Shown here: one piece after another, positions 56,131 to 64,000 of the stretch
Position numbering within the stretch: the first letter of the stretch is position 1
Layout of the letters: the number at the start of each line of letters is the position of its first letter
Assembly (NCBI GenBank): GCA_002084765.1
Contig: NBMB01000028.1
Span: 1-64,000, forward strand
Direction of reading: 5' to 3'
Origin: Candidatus Cloacimonetes bacterium 4572_55
GTDB lineage: Bacteria > 4572-55
DNA length: 64,000 nt
Notes under the pieces: model-generated
Databases searched by the model: none
Seen by the model: only the letters and a program-made list of their open reading frames with translations
What the model was told of the DNA's origin: nothing
Translations under genes and position numbers: made by a program

Positions 56131-57252
56131 ATGAGAAAATTTGTTTATATCTTACTTATTCATGTTGGATTATGCAGCTGGGCTTTCGGATCGGAATCAC
56201 AAGAGAAATGGCAAATTTTTCGAGGAGACGCCAATCTAACCGGCGTTTCCCACGTCGAACTGCCCGAGCAACTTCGCCTTCTCTGGACATTCAAAACCGA
56301 CGATGAGATACGATCCTCTGCTGTAATTGACGACAATAAAGCCTATATCGGGTCAAGCGACGGCGCAGTCTATGCCTTGAATATATCGGATGGAGAGAAA
56401 ATCTGGGCTTATAAAACCGACGACTCTGTAGTGGAAGCTCCCCCTTTATTGGCGGATGGTTCGGTGTTTGTCGGCTCTCTCGACGGCATATTATACGCGC
56501 TGGACGCTGAAAACGGTTCGCTGAAATGGAAATTTGAGACGGACGGAAAAATTGTCGGCTCCGCAAATTATAGCCTAATAGAAGGTATGCCGCGTATTTT
56601 TTTTGGAAGCTACGATAGCAAAATCTATTGTTTGGACGCGCAATCCGGCAAATCGGTCTGGACGTATGAATCGAAAAATTTCATAAATGGATCGCCTGCC
56701 ACAGACGGCGAACGACTCATATTCGGAGGTTGCGACGCGCATCTGCATCTGATCTCTACAAAAGAGGGCGTTTCATCGGCTATAATTGACGTCGGATCTT
56801 ATGTCGCCGGTTCCGCCGCGTTGGTGGGAACTAACGCATATTTAGGAACTTACGGCGGAAAAGCGATTGCTGTCGATCTCGCTACAAAAAAAATTATTTG
56901 GGAATATGGCGACGAGGAGAACGGCGCGGCTTTCATCTCTTCACCGGCAGTGACAGAGGATCAGGTCGTAATCGGGTCCCGCGATCAATTTTTGTATTGT
57001 TTGGACCGCAAAAATGGTAGGATGATCTGGAAATTCCACACGCGTGACGAAGTGGACGGCTCGCCGACGATCTGTCGAGACAAGGTGCTGATCGGCTCTG
57101 GAGACGGACGCCTCTATATGATCAGCCTAATCGACGGGAGCGAGATATGGTCGTATGAAGTGGGAGCTGAAATTGTCGGCGCGCCCGCTGTGATAAAAAA
57201 CACTGTGGTCATCGGATCGGGCGATGGACTGGTCTACTGTTTCGGGAGATAA
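56131..57252 (+). CDS. Secreted PQQ-like beta-propeller protein
   Basis: A 373-residue protein with a signal peptide (FVYILLIHVGLCSWAFG/S). It is built of seven or so PQQ-like blades, each with a G-x-x-D-G-x-x-Y-A-L-(D/N) and W-x-(F/Y) pattern (GSSDGAVYALN, GSLDGILYALDAENG, GSYDSKIYCLDAQSG, GSGDGRLYMI). The first lines read WQIFRGDANLTG, typical of the PQQ-repeat group. No quinone-ligand residues can be claimed, so a structural or BamB-like role is as likely as an enzyme. It begins 32 bases after the flavoprotein gene and ends five bases before the GT4 gene. Confidence 0.9.
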   Translation: MRKFVYILLIHVGLCSWAFGSESQEKWQIFRGDANLTGVSHVELPEQLRLLWTFKTDDEIRSSAVIDDNKAYIGSSDGAVYALNISDGEKIWAYKTDDSVVEAPPLLADGSVFVGSLDGILYALDAENGSLKWKFETDGKIVGSANYSLIEGMPRIFFGSYDSKIYCLDAQSGKSVWTYESKNFINGSPATDGERLIFGGCDAHLHLISTKEGVSSAIIDVGSYVAGSAALVGTNAYLGTYGGKAIAVDLATKKIIWEYGDEENGAAFISSPAVTEDQVVIGSRDQFLYCLDRKNGRMIWKFHTRDEVDGSPTICRDKVLIGSGDGRLYMISLIDGSEIWSYEVGAEIVGAPAVIKNTVVIGSGDGLVYCFGR

Positions 57253-57256
57253 TTAG

Positions 57257-58552
57257 ATGAAAATTGTGCATATTGTTCCAGGTTCTGGGGGTTCTTTTTA
57301 TTGTGAAAACTGTTTGAGAGATGGGTTATTGGTCAGGTCATTGCGAGATAGCGGGCATGATGTGACGATGATTCCGATGTATCTGCCGCTGTTTGTGGAC
57401 GAGCCGAAAATAACGGGAAATACCCCGATTTTTTATGGCGCAATCAATGTGTATCTAAAGCAGACCATCCCTATCTTCCGCAAAGCTCCGCAATGGGTTG
57501 AGCGATTTTTGGATTCTCCGTTCCTGTTGAAAATTGCCGCCAAAAAATCCGGCTCTACCCGCGCCTATGGGATGGAAAAGATGACGCTCTCTATGCTGCG
57601 GGGCGATGAAGGAAATCAGGCGAATGAATTGGAAAAATTGACAACCTGGCTGAAAAAGGAAATCAAACCAGATGTCGTGCATCTATCCAACGCCCTGTTG
57701 CTGGGGCTGGCGGATCGGATCAAGCGGGAGACTGGAGCGACGATCGCTTGTATGTTGCAGGACGAAGATCAGTGGGTGGACGCGATGCGAGACGAATACA
57801 TCCAGCTTGTATGGGACGCAATGGCGGAAAAAGGAAAGGTTGTGGACGTTTTTTTTCCGGTCAGCCGCTATTACGCCGATGTAATGAAATCCAAGATGAG
57901 GATTCCCGACGAGAAAATCTATCCCGTTTATCCGGGTATTGACTTGGATGGATATCAACCCGCGTCGCTTGACCTTGATCCGCCGACAATCGGCTATCTC
58001 TCCCGAATATCAAGATCGCATGGATTTGATATATTGGTGGACGCGTTTATCCGATTAAAGCAAGACCCTGATTTCCGCAATCTTCGACTGCGTGTCACTG
58101 GCGGAAAAACAACCGACGACGATGATTTTATCGAGAGTCAACGTCAAAAATTGGAGAAAAACGGCTTTCTGTCCGATGTGGATTTCATCCCAGATTTTGA
58201 TAGAAAAAATCGGCTTGAATTTTTGAAGTCGCTTTCCCTATTATCTGTCCCGGTGCGGAAAGGCGAGGCTTTTGGCGTATTCCAAATCGAGGCAATGGCA
58301 TCTGGAGTGCCTGTTGTACAGCCAAAAATCGGGGCGTTTCCAGAGATCGTAGAGACGACCCGAGGCGGCGTTGTCTATCATCCAAACAATGCCGAGACAC
58401 TATCCGACGCCATCCGCTCTCTTCTGTCACACCCTGATCATATTCGGGAGATGGGCATCCACGCGCTGGAATCTGTCCGGAACCGGTTCAGCGTGGAACA
58501 ATCGACAAAAGATATGATCCATGCGTATCAACTCTTCTCCAAGAAAACATGA
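57257..58552 (+). CDS. GT4 family glycosyltransferase
   Basis: A 431-residue GT-B fold enzyme. The N-terminal half starts IVHIVPGSGGSFYCENCLRDG, and the C-terminal half carries the GT4 nucleotide-sugar site EAFGVFQIEAMASGVPVVQP (E-x7-E motif) plus GYLSRISRSHG. The start has GGGAG upstream. The donor and acceptor are unknown, but the neighbours DUF2062 and PQQ-repeat protein suggest envelope glycan work. Its stop overlaps the DUF2062 start by four bases. Confidence 0.9.
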   Translation: MKIVHIVPGSGGSFYCENCLRDGLLVRSLRDSGHDVTMIPMYLPLFVDEPKITGNTPIFYGAINVYLKQTIPIFRKAPQWVERFLDSPFLLKIAAKKSGSTRAYGMEKMTLSMLRGDEGNQANELEKLTTWLKKEIKPDVVHLSNALLLGLADRIKRETGATIACMLQDEDQWVDAMRDEYIQLVWDAMAEKGKVVDVFFPVSRYYADVMKSKMRIPDEKIYPVYPGIDLDGYQPASLDLDPPTIGYLSRISRSHGFDILVDAFIRLKQDPDFRNLRLRVTGGKTTDDDDFIESQRQKLEKNGFLSDVDFIPDFDRKNRLEFLKSLSLLSVPVRKGEAFGVFQIEAMASGVPVVQPKIGAFPEIVETTRGGVVYHPNNAETLSDAIRSLLSHPDHIREMGIHALESVRNRFSVEQSTKDMIHAYQLFSKKT

Positions 58553-59139
58553 TAAGAATTTTGCTTATTCAAATTCAAAATGGCACTTGTATGAACCCCT
58601 CCGAATTCGAGTTGCAAAATAATAGTTGGCTGAAAAAAATCTATTGGCGATTTATCACCATAAGAGGTCATCCCCGAGAGATTGCTTTCGGGTTTGCGCT
58701 GGGGCTATTTGTCGGCATGTCGCCCACCATGGGGGTTCAGACCGTGATAGCGATCTCTATTGCCGCAATTTTTGGATGGAATAAGCTCTCCACGGCAATG
58801 GGAGTTTGGATTACGAACCCTTTCACCGCGCTATTTATCTATACTGCCAATTATTTTATTGGCGCGTCGATCCTGACGCTGACAAGTAGCCGAAATTTTT
58901 CTTCCTATCGGATAAAATTAAGCGGGATGAGAGAGATGTTGACCCAAACCCCTGAGATTTTTTGGACTATCGCTTTTGGGGGGGTTGTTCTCGGCATACC
59001 GATTGCCATCGTGGGATATCATCTTTCATATTCCGCGGTGATCAATTATCGGCGAAAAATAAGAAAAAAATTGACACTTAAAATGAAAAAAATCAAGAGA
59101 AGCAAAAAGCGTAAAACGAAAGACCGACGAAAAAAATAA
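58549..59139 (+). CDS. DUF2062 membrane protein
   Basis: A 196-residue protein with two or three hydrophobic helices and the DUF2062 core: GHPREIAFGFALGLFVGMSPTMGVQT, then GVWITNPFT and GIPIAIVGY. The tail (about 165-196) is strongly basic (KKIKRSKKRKTKDRRKK). DUF2062 proteins are often fused or next to glycosyltransferases; their function is unknown. ATG 58549 overlaps the GT4 stop; an inner ATG at 58591 (MNPSEFE) is possible since neither has a good ribosome site. Confidence 0.85.
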   Translation: MIRILLIQIQNGTCMNPSEFELQNNSWLKKIYWRFITIRGHPREIAFGFALGLFVGMSPTMGVQTVIAISIAAIFGWNKLSTAMGVWITNPFTALFIYTANYFIGASILTLTSSRNFSSYRIKLSGMREMLTQTPEIFWTIAFGGVVLGIPIAIVGYHLSYSAVINYRRKIRKKLTLKMKKIKRSKKRKTKDRRKK

Positions 59140-59143
59140 AGGA

Positions 59144-59713
59144 TCAGTCGCAACCCTTCTCCACGTATGAGTCTTTTTTTCGGATTGTTCGGTTAAATCG
59201 CAACGGGGATATTGTGCAGTTAGCGACAAATTTGACCAGCCGCCACTTCTCAATATTTTTATCCTCGCTGATATTGTTGTAATGCACCACAGCGAACAGA
59301 GCATTTTCCATTTTTTCATTTTGCATCGCTATTGTAAAGACGCCTTTTCTGGATAATTTCCTAAGGGTTTTTGACGACTTATCAGCGTCGATCACCCATA
59401 AAATATGCCCGTTAAATTTGGAAAGCGTTTTTTTATTAACCGGAATGACAAGGACGGAATCGTGGAGGGTGATACTGATCACGGTTTCTCGATACCATGC
59501 TTTTAGCTCTCGAAATTGCGCAAGAATTTCAGGATTTACCTGGTCTTGGCTTTCGCTGAAAACGCCGACAATAAGCGCGCCGGTATCCGTCTGAATTCCA
59601 GCGCAAGCCACGAATATAGGTAAACTCTGAATCACCCTTTCCAGAGGTTGCGCGAGCGTGGATTGCGGAGAGAGGAAGAATAAAAATGGGAGAACAATCA
59701 GCATCTGTCTCAT
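59144..59713 (-). CDS. Small secreted protein, unknown function
   Basis: A 189-residue protein with a Sec signal peptide (MLIVLPFLFFLSPQSTLA/Q). The mature part of about 168 residues looks mixed alpha-beta, with a Cys pair (one near residue 37, one near 166) and a basic tail. I do not recognise a family. It lies 38 bases after the propeller lipoprotein gene on the same strand and converges with DUF2062. Confidence 0.65.
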   Translation of the reverse strand: MRQMLIVLPFLFFLSPQSTLAQPLERVIQSLPIFVACAGIQTDTGALIVGVFSESQDQVNPEILAQFRELKAWYRETVISITLHDSVLVIPVNKKTLSKFNGHILWVIDADKSSKTLRKLSRKGVFTIAMQNEKMENALFAVVHYNNISEDKNIEKWRLVKFVANCTISPLRFNRTIRKKDSYVEKGCD

Positions 59714-59751
59714 ATGAATACCCCCGTCTACCTATGCAGACACACTTTTTC

Positions 59752-60894
59752 TTATCTTTGTTGCAGAGATGGAAGCCAAAATCCGTATAAATGTTTCTTT
59801 ACCGTCCCAACCAAAAGCATATTTTTCCAAATTAATGGTCGAGTGCGGACAACCTGGTCAAGATTATACTCCCAAATAATTTGGTTTGTTTGATAATTTA
59901 TTACAACAATTTTTCCGTCGCTTTGATCCACAAAAATCACATATTTCCCATAAACCAATGGCGCAGTGCTGATATTTGGACATTGGACAGACCATTGAAC
60001 CTGACCGTCGTCAAGGTCAAACGCTTGACAAACGCCAGTTAAGGAGTGCGCCAAAACCTGGTTTCGTTCCATTACCAAAACAGGCGGATTTGAGTTAATT
60101 CCAGGAATCTGTTTCTGCCATCGAATCTCGCCCGTTTCGGTTCGGATAGAGATCAATTGGTCGTCTTCCGTGATTATCAAAAGGTGATTATTTTTGATCG
60201 CGAGATCAAGTGAAATCGCTGCCGGATTCACGAATTCCCACACCTTTTCGCCTGTTGTCAAACGAAGCGCGGTCAACGCGCCTGTATTTAACGAACCCAA
60301 AGTCACGCCGCCGTCGCTGCCAAATATAATAAGCGAATCCGCTATGACCGGCTTGGATCGGACAAAATCGGCTGTCGGATAATCCCATACTGTTTCGCCT
60401 GTAAGCCGGCTCAAGGCAAGCAACCGGCTCGCATTTGTTCCAATAAACAACAATGAATCAAAAAATGCAATACTCGATTCGCTTTCGCCTATATATCGCT
60501 CCCATTTTTTTTTCGATTTGGAGTTTTTCGATTTGGAGAGAGATAAGCTATATAACATCTCATCCGGCAAGGTTGTGACAACATACAGAATCGAATCGGT
60601 CGGAGCGATCTGCGAAACATACGTCGAAAATTTCTTTTTCCATAAAATCTTTTGCGTTGTCAGATCGATTTTATATAGCCGACGATCCAACGCCGCAAGA
60701 TAGAGTTGGTCTTGATAAAGAACAGGTTGGGTAATAACTGGGCTTCTTATTTTCATCATCCACGCCAGATCGAATTCTCCGGTTGGATCCACAGAATGAA
60801 TGGTGAACCGGCTGCCGCATCCACAAAAACAGATGAGCAAACAAACGGATAGCCCGATTATTATCCACAGTTTCGTATTATTTGGCATACTCAA
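59752..60894 (-). CDS. PQQ-like beta-propeller lipoprotein (BamB-like)
   Basis: A 380-residue protein with an N-terminal hydrophobic segment ending in a cysteine-rich stretch ([10 protein letters not shown]), a possible though atypical lipobox. It has about seven propeller blades with the W-x-Y/W pattern ([39 protein letters not shown]). The shape and lipid anchor resemble BamB, which helps outer-membrane protein assembly. The listed start is TTG, overlapping rny by 17 bases; ATG 60888 is an alternative. It follows rny in the same transcript. Confidence 0.8.
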   Translation of the reverse strand: MSMPNNTKLWIIIGLSVCLLICFCGCGSRFTIHSVDPTGEFDLAWMMKIRSPVITQPVLYQDQLYLAALDRRLYKIDLTTQKILWKKKFSTYVSQIAPTDSILYVVTTLPDEMLYSLSLSKSKNSKSKKKWERYIGESESSIAFFDSLLFIGTNASRLLALSRLTGETVWDYPTADFVRSKPVIADSLIIFGSDGGVTLGSLNTGALTALRLTTGEKVWEFVNPAAISLDLAIKNNHLLIITEDDQLISIRTETGEIRWQKQIPGINSNPPVLVMERNQVLAHSLTGVCQAFDLDDGQVQWSVQCPNISTAPLVYGKYVIFVDQSDGKIVVINYQTNQIIWEYNLDQVVRTRPLIWKNMLLVGTVKKHLYGFWLPSLQQR

Positions 60895-62440
60895 TAGCTC
60901 TGATCTCCCGAATCACAGTCACCTTAATTTGTCCCGGATATTGTAGTTGACCCTCAATCGTTTTGGAGATTGTCGTTGCCAACTCAGCTGCTTGAATATC
61001 GTTTACTCTTCCAGGCTGAACCACAATGCGAACTTCTCGACCCGCTCTGATAGCGTAAGATTTATCCACGCCTGGCAGGGATTCCGCGATTTCTTCAAGT
61101 CGCTCTAGACGCTTGATATAATTCTCCAGCGTCTCGCGCCTCGCGCCGGGGCGCCCGCCGGACACGGCGTCTGCGGCTTTGACCAGCACAGCAATAAGCG
61201 ACTCGCACTCGACATCCTCATGGTGTGCGGCTATCGCGTTGATCACCAAATTATTCTCTCCGTATCGACGGGCGATTTGGACGCCGATCTCTACATGAGA
61301 CCCTTCCACATCATGAGCTACCGCCTTGCCGATGTCGTGCAGAAGCGCGGCTCGTTTTGCCAGTGTTTGATTCAGCCCCAGTTCAGCGGCCATTATACCG
61401 CAGATACTGCCCACTTCGGTCACATGACGGAGAACATTCTGACCATAGCTGGTGCGATATTTCAGGCGACCCAACAGTTTCAAGATCTCCGGGTGGATTC
61501 CGTGTAGACTTAATTCAAAAGCAGCTTGTTCCCCTGCCTCGATAATTGACTGGTTAATTTCTCCACGAGTCTTTTCCACCACTTCCTCGATCCGACCTGG
61601 ATGAATTCGACCGTCGACGATCAATTTCTCCATGGCGAGACGAGCTACTTCCCGACGAATCGGGTCAAATCCAGATAAAATCACCGCCTCTGGCGTATCG
61701 TCGATAATCACATCAATGCCGGTCGCAGTCTCGAATGACCGAATATTACGCCCCTCTCGACCGATAATTCGTCCCTTCATCTCCTCATTGGGTAGAGAAA
61801 CCACAGAAACGCTGGTCTCCGCAACATGCTCTGCAGCATATCGTTGAATTGCCAAAGTGATTATTTTTCTCGCTTCCTTTTCAGCGTCGCGAGCTGCTTT
61901 TTCTTTGATCTCCATAGCGGCATGGGCTGCCTCGTGACGGGCTTTTTCCTCCAAATTCCGTATCAGCTCCTGCTTTGCTTGTTCCTTTGTCAAGCCGGCA
62001 ATTTTTTCCAAACGCATATTTTGCTCTTCAAACAAAAGGCCAACTTTACTCTCTTTTGTTTTAAGATTTTTGTCTCGTTGATTTATATCTCGGCGAAATT
62101 GTTTTAACTCCCTATCTTTCTGATTCAGCAAATCCATTTTTCGGTCTAAATTCGACTCTTTATCTCGCAGACGGCGCTCATATTTTTGTAGGTCCATCCG
62201 CTTACTTTGAGCCCCTTTTTCAAACTCGACCTTTACCTGATACCACTCCTCTTTTGCCTCAAGCAACGCTTCTTTCTTCAGCGTCTCAGCATTTTTCTTA
62301 GCTTCGGAGATAATCCGTCCCGCAGTTTGTTCAACGTCTGCCAGGCGCTCATTTCCCAACTTCCGACTAAGAAACCACCCCCCTAAAAAAATCCCTGCCG
62401 CAAGAAAAATACTAAATAAAATATATAACAAAACTTCCAT
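60878..62440 (-). CDS. rny: Ribonuclease Y
   Basis: A 520-residue membrane-anchored endoribonuclease that starts mRNA decay. An N-terminal helix (about 3-23) anchors it, followed by a long coiled coil (about 30-200). A KH domain contains [15 protein letters not shown] at about 222-236. An HD hydrolase domain contains [15 protein letters not shown]. The size equals B. subtilis RNase Y. ATG 62440 is chosen because GGAGG lies upstream; a TTG start 18 bases earlier overlaps the ribosome site. It is preceded by a structured RNA and followed by an overlapping lipoprotein gene. Confidence 0.96.
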   Translation of the reverse strand: MEVLLYILFSIFLAAGIFLGGWFLSRKLGNERLADVEQTAGRIISEAKKNAETLKKEALLEAKEEWYQVKVEFEKGAQSKRMDLQKYERRLRDKESNLDRKMDLLNQKDRELKQFRRDINQRDKNLKTKESKVGLLFEEQNMRLEKIAGLTKEQAKQELIRNLEEKARHEAAHAAMEIKEKAARDAEKEARKIITLAIQRYAAEHVAETSVSVVSLPNEEMKGRIIGREGRNIRSFETATGIDVIIDDTPEAVILSGFDPIRREVARLAMEKLIVDGRIHPGRIEEVVEKTRGEINQSIIEAGEQAAFELSLHGIHPEILKLLGRLKYRTSYGQNVLRHVTEVGSICGIMAAELGLNQTLAKRAALLHDIGKAVAHDVEGSHVEIGVQIARRYGENNLVINAIAAHHEDVECESLIAVLVKAADAVSGGRPGARRETLENYIKRLERLEEIAESLPGVDKSYAIRAGREVRIVVQPGRVNDIQAAELATTISKTIEGQLQYPGQIKVTVIREIRAIEYAK

Positions 62441-62464
62441 TAAAAAACATACCTCCAACTCTCT

Positions 62465-62585
62465 CCTATATGGCGTCGAGCAATTCTCTCCCGGGATATT
62501 TCCCGGGAGTCAACTACCGGACCCGGCAAACTCGCCAACCCGTTACCGATTGTGTCAGTAACCAGGAAGGGTTAAGCCGGCGCGG
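62465..62585 (-). ncRNA. Structured RNA upstream of rny, candidate 6S RNA
   Basis: The minus-strand stretch contains GGTTGGCGAGTTTGCCGGGT followed by CCGG, which closely resembles the central GGUUGGUGAGCAUGCUCGGU-CCG segment of E. coli 6S RNA and can form the same bulged hairpin. A nested stem (AACCC-GTTAC/GTAAC-GGGTT, 62537-62573) and a 9-bp CTCCCGGGA/TCCCGGGAG hairpin (62488-62509) surround it. As I recall, 6S genes lie just upstream of rny in several phyla. The long closing stem of 6S is not evident, so this may instead be an rny leader element. Confidence 0.42.
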
Positions 62586-63542
62586 TCATAGTTCGGATTG
62601 ATACCAATCCCAGAATTTTTCGAGCCCTTCTTCTATCGTCACTTTTGGGTTATAGTTCAATAGGTCGCGGGCATGAGAAATATCGGCTTGGGTCGATCGA
62701 AGATCGCCGAGCTGCTCCGGTAAATATTTCCTTTTTGCCTGCTCCCCTGTGATTTGTTCAATTTTATCTACCAGATCATTGATCGTCAACGTGTGCGTGG
62801 TTCCCAAATTCACAATATCGAAACGCTTTGTTTGTATGTGGATTGCCGCAGTAATTCCGGCAATCAAATCATCGATATACGTATAATCCCGCACCAGTTT
62901 GCCGAGACCGAAGATGGGAATTTTTCTGCCGCCTGTTACCAAACGGAAAAATTTGTGAATCGCCATTTCTGGGCGTTGCCGCGGACCATAGACCGTAAAA
63001 AACCGCAGCGCAATAATTGGCAATTCGTAAATAGAGGAATAGGTATAACATAACAGTTCGCAAGCTCTTTTGGTCGCGGCATACGGAGAGGTGGGACGCG
63101 CGCACGCCGCATCTTCTCTAAAGGGATGCGCTGAATCAGCCCCGTACACCGAAGACGACGAGCTGAATACAAACTGCCGAACGTCGTACTTTCGAGCCAA
63201 TTCCAGTAGCGTCAATGTGCCGCGGATATTGACAGATTGGTAAACCAAAGGCTCGTCTATCGACGCTCGAACACCGGCGCGCGCAGCCAAATGCACCACG
63301 GTCTCTATGTTATGATCACGAAATACCGAGTCCATAAAATCGGAATCTCGAATATCGCCCTCAATCAAAACGACATTTTTTTTCTTTAAAGCGGATTGGA
63401 TATTTTTCCGTTTCCGAGACGGATCATAATAGGGGTCAAAATTATCAACGACAACGATTTTTGTCACGTCATCTTTTGCCAATTGATCCGTCAGATGGGA
63501 TCCGATAAAACCCGCGCCCCCTGTTACCAATATGCGATTCAC
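62586..63542 (-). CDS. NAD-dependent nucleotide-sugar epimerase (UDP-glucuronate 4-epimerase-like)
   Basis: An extended SDR of 318 residues from GTG 63542, with AAGGA upstream; TTG 63548 is too near the ribosome site. NAD motif VTGGAGFIGSHL, catalytic SSSSVYG and YAATK, and the C-terminal pattern ALRFFTVYGPRQRPEMAIHKF with RDYTYIDDL. This set is typical of UDP-glucuronate 4-epimerases and related enzymes supplying sugars for surface polysaccharide. The exact substrate is not certain. It lies upstream of the structured RNA and rny. Confidence 0.9.
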   Translation of the reverse strand: MNRILVTGGAGFIGSHLTDQLAKDDVTKIVVVDNFDPYYDPSRKRKNIQSALKKKNVVLIEGDIRDSDFMDSVFRDHNIETVVHLAARAGVRASIDEPLVYQSVNIRGTLTLLELARKYDVRQFVFSSSSSVYGADSAHPFREDAACARPTSPYAATKRACELLCYTYSSIYELPIIALRFFTVYGPRQRPEMAIHKFFRLVTGGRKIPIFGLGKLVRDYTYIDDLIAGITAAIHIQTKRFDIVNLGTTHTLTINDLVDKIEQITGEQAKRKYLPEQLGDLRSTQADISHARDLLNYNPKVTIEEGLEKFWDWYQSEL

Positions 63543-63865
63543 AAGCAATATCCTTACTCTATATGGTTATAAATTCAAAAATTCAGATACAAAAAATCCC
63601 CGCACATACCGTGTGAAACGATTCCTCTCAAACAGCAGCCCTTCTGATCCTTCCTGAGAGTCAACCAAGCGCACCAATTTGGAACCATCAAATCATCACG
63701 CGCATAGCAGGGATAATAAACAACCAGCTATGAAAACGAAATCTAAATTTTTCGGGAAACCAGCGTCTGTCTCTATTAATAATTCTGTGAATGGAGTTCG
63801 TAAATTTACCAAACGACGAAAATCCCTTCTTTATTTTTATTTATAATAAAATTTTAGGAGAAAAT
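63543..63865. other. Divergent intergenic region, nothing identified
   Basis: About 320 bases between the epimerase start and a rightward gene. A loose CCTCTCA/TGAGAG inverted repeat near 63625-63660 is the only structure noticed. No convincing promoter or small frame was found. Confidence 0.5.
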
Positions 63866-64000
63866 GTGCTAAAAATGATAATATTATCATTTTGGCTTCT
63901 ATTTCAATGTCGATTTTTCCAACAAAATTATTTATCCGCCGATTCTTTTTCGGAAAGAATCGCACTGTCCAAAACTTTGGTTAAATTGACAAGTTTTTGG
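63866..64000 (+). CDS. Start of a secreted protein gene, cut by window edge
   Basis: GTG 63866 with AGGAG five bases upstream opens a frame of 45 codons that runs off the window. The product begins with a short basic residue, a hydrophobic stretch (MIILSFWLLF) and then ADSFSERIALSKTLVKL, so a signal peptide is likely. ATG 63864 in another frame stops at once. The family cannot be named. Confidence 0.55.
   Translation, partial: MLKMIILSFWLLFQCRFFQQNYLSADSFSERIALSKTLVKLTSFW
63872..63893. promoter_or_regulatory. Perfect 22-bp palindrome over the start of the last gene
   Basis: A perfect inverted repeat centred at 63882/63883 with half-site AAAATGATAAT. Its core TGATAAT-ATTATCA resembles a Fur-type box missing the central base. 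It lies within the first nine codons after GTG 63866, so it may be an operator or an mRNA hairpin; chance in AT-rich sequence is also possible. Confidence 0.35.

Noticed and set aside
1-64000. tRNA or rRNA genes
   Set aside because: All gaps over 100 bases were read on both strands and none showed a T-arm GTTCRA motif with flanking stems or rRNA-like sequence.

Overview
The window looks like the chromosome of an uncultured Gram-negative bacterium. Outer-membrane and envelope markers are present: a TonB-dependent receptor, Hcp, an HtrA protease, a BamB-like lipoprotein, and secreted proteins ending in FlgD-like or type IX-like C-terminal domains. RNase Y, a GWxTD-domain protein, a lamin-tail protein and a multi-PAS kinase fit the FCB/KSB1/Zixibacteria-like part of the tree, but this placement is inference. 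No rRNA, tRNA, CRISPR array or complete phage is visible.

Layout. 1-4.9 kb: a secreted protein with a FlgD-like tail and a frameshifted long-chain acyl-CoA synthetase. 5.1-7.3 kb: prfB, with its programmed +1 frameshift intact, and a MeaB GTPase. 7.3-9.7 kb: a DUF4097 beta-helix protein, then an orphan type VI secretion Hcp behind a clear sigma-54 promoter with two identical-core palindromes exactly 150 bp apart. 9.6-14.5 kb: a Xer recombinase, a repeat-rich gap, and gatE-gatD, the archaeal-type Glu-tRNA(Gln) amidotransferase. 14.6-26.4 kb: TalC/FSA-type aldolase, Rpn nuclease, HtrA, a MITE, fused FTCD, a nuclease-like protein, ValRS and a PAS histidine kinase. 26.4-39.4 kb, mostly on the minus strand: lamin-tail protein, LysRS, O-antigen ligase, an orphan binding protein, a MmgE/PrpD protein, ComEC and a TonB receptor, with a STAS protein and pdxJ on the plus strand. 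39.6-59.1 kb on the plus strand: acyl-AMP ligase, TraB, a fused DprE1-DprE2, deoB, dapF, PilZ, a broken GWxTD gene, ferredoxin plus geranylgeranyl reductase, a truncated and an intact cation/proton antiporter, murJ, a multi-cluster flavoprotein, a PQQ-repeat protein, a GT4 glycosyltransferase and DUF2062. 59.1-64 kb: a minus-strand set (nucleotide-sugar epimerase, structured RNA, RNase Y, beta-propeller lipoprotein, small secreted protein) and the first 45 codons of a rightward gene.

Themes. Envelope polysaccharide and lipid-carrier chemistry recurs: DprE1-E2, MurJ, O-antigen ligase, GT4, UDP-sugar epimerase, and an isoprenoid reductase with its own ferredoxin. Translation genes also recur: prfB, gatDE, valS, lysS.

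Two non-autonomous repeat families are scattered here. One is a 114-120 bp MITE (two copies). The other is a larger 'CTGCGTAATCTGCGG' element (four copies), one of which abuts the truncated antiporter. Three genes are broken (acyl-CoA synthetase, GWxTD protein, antiporter 1), and one apparently intact ligase gene seems to start at AUU.
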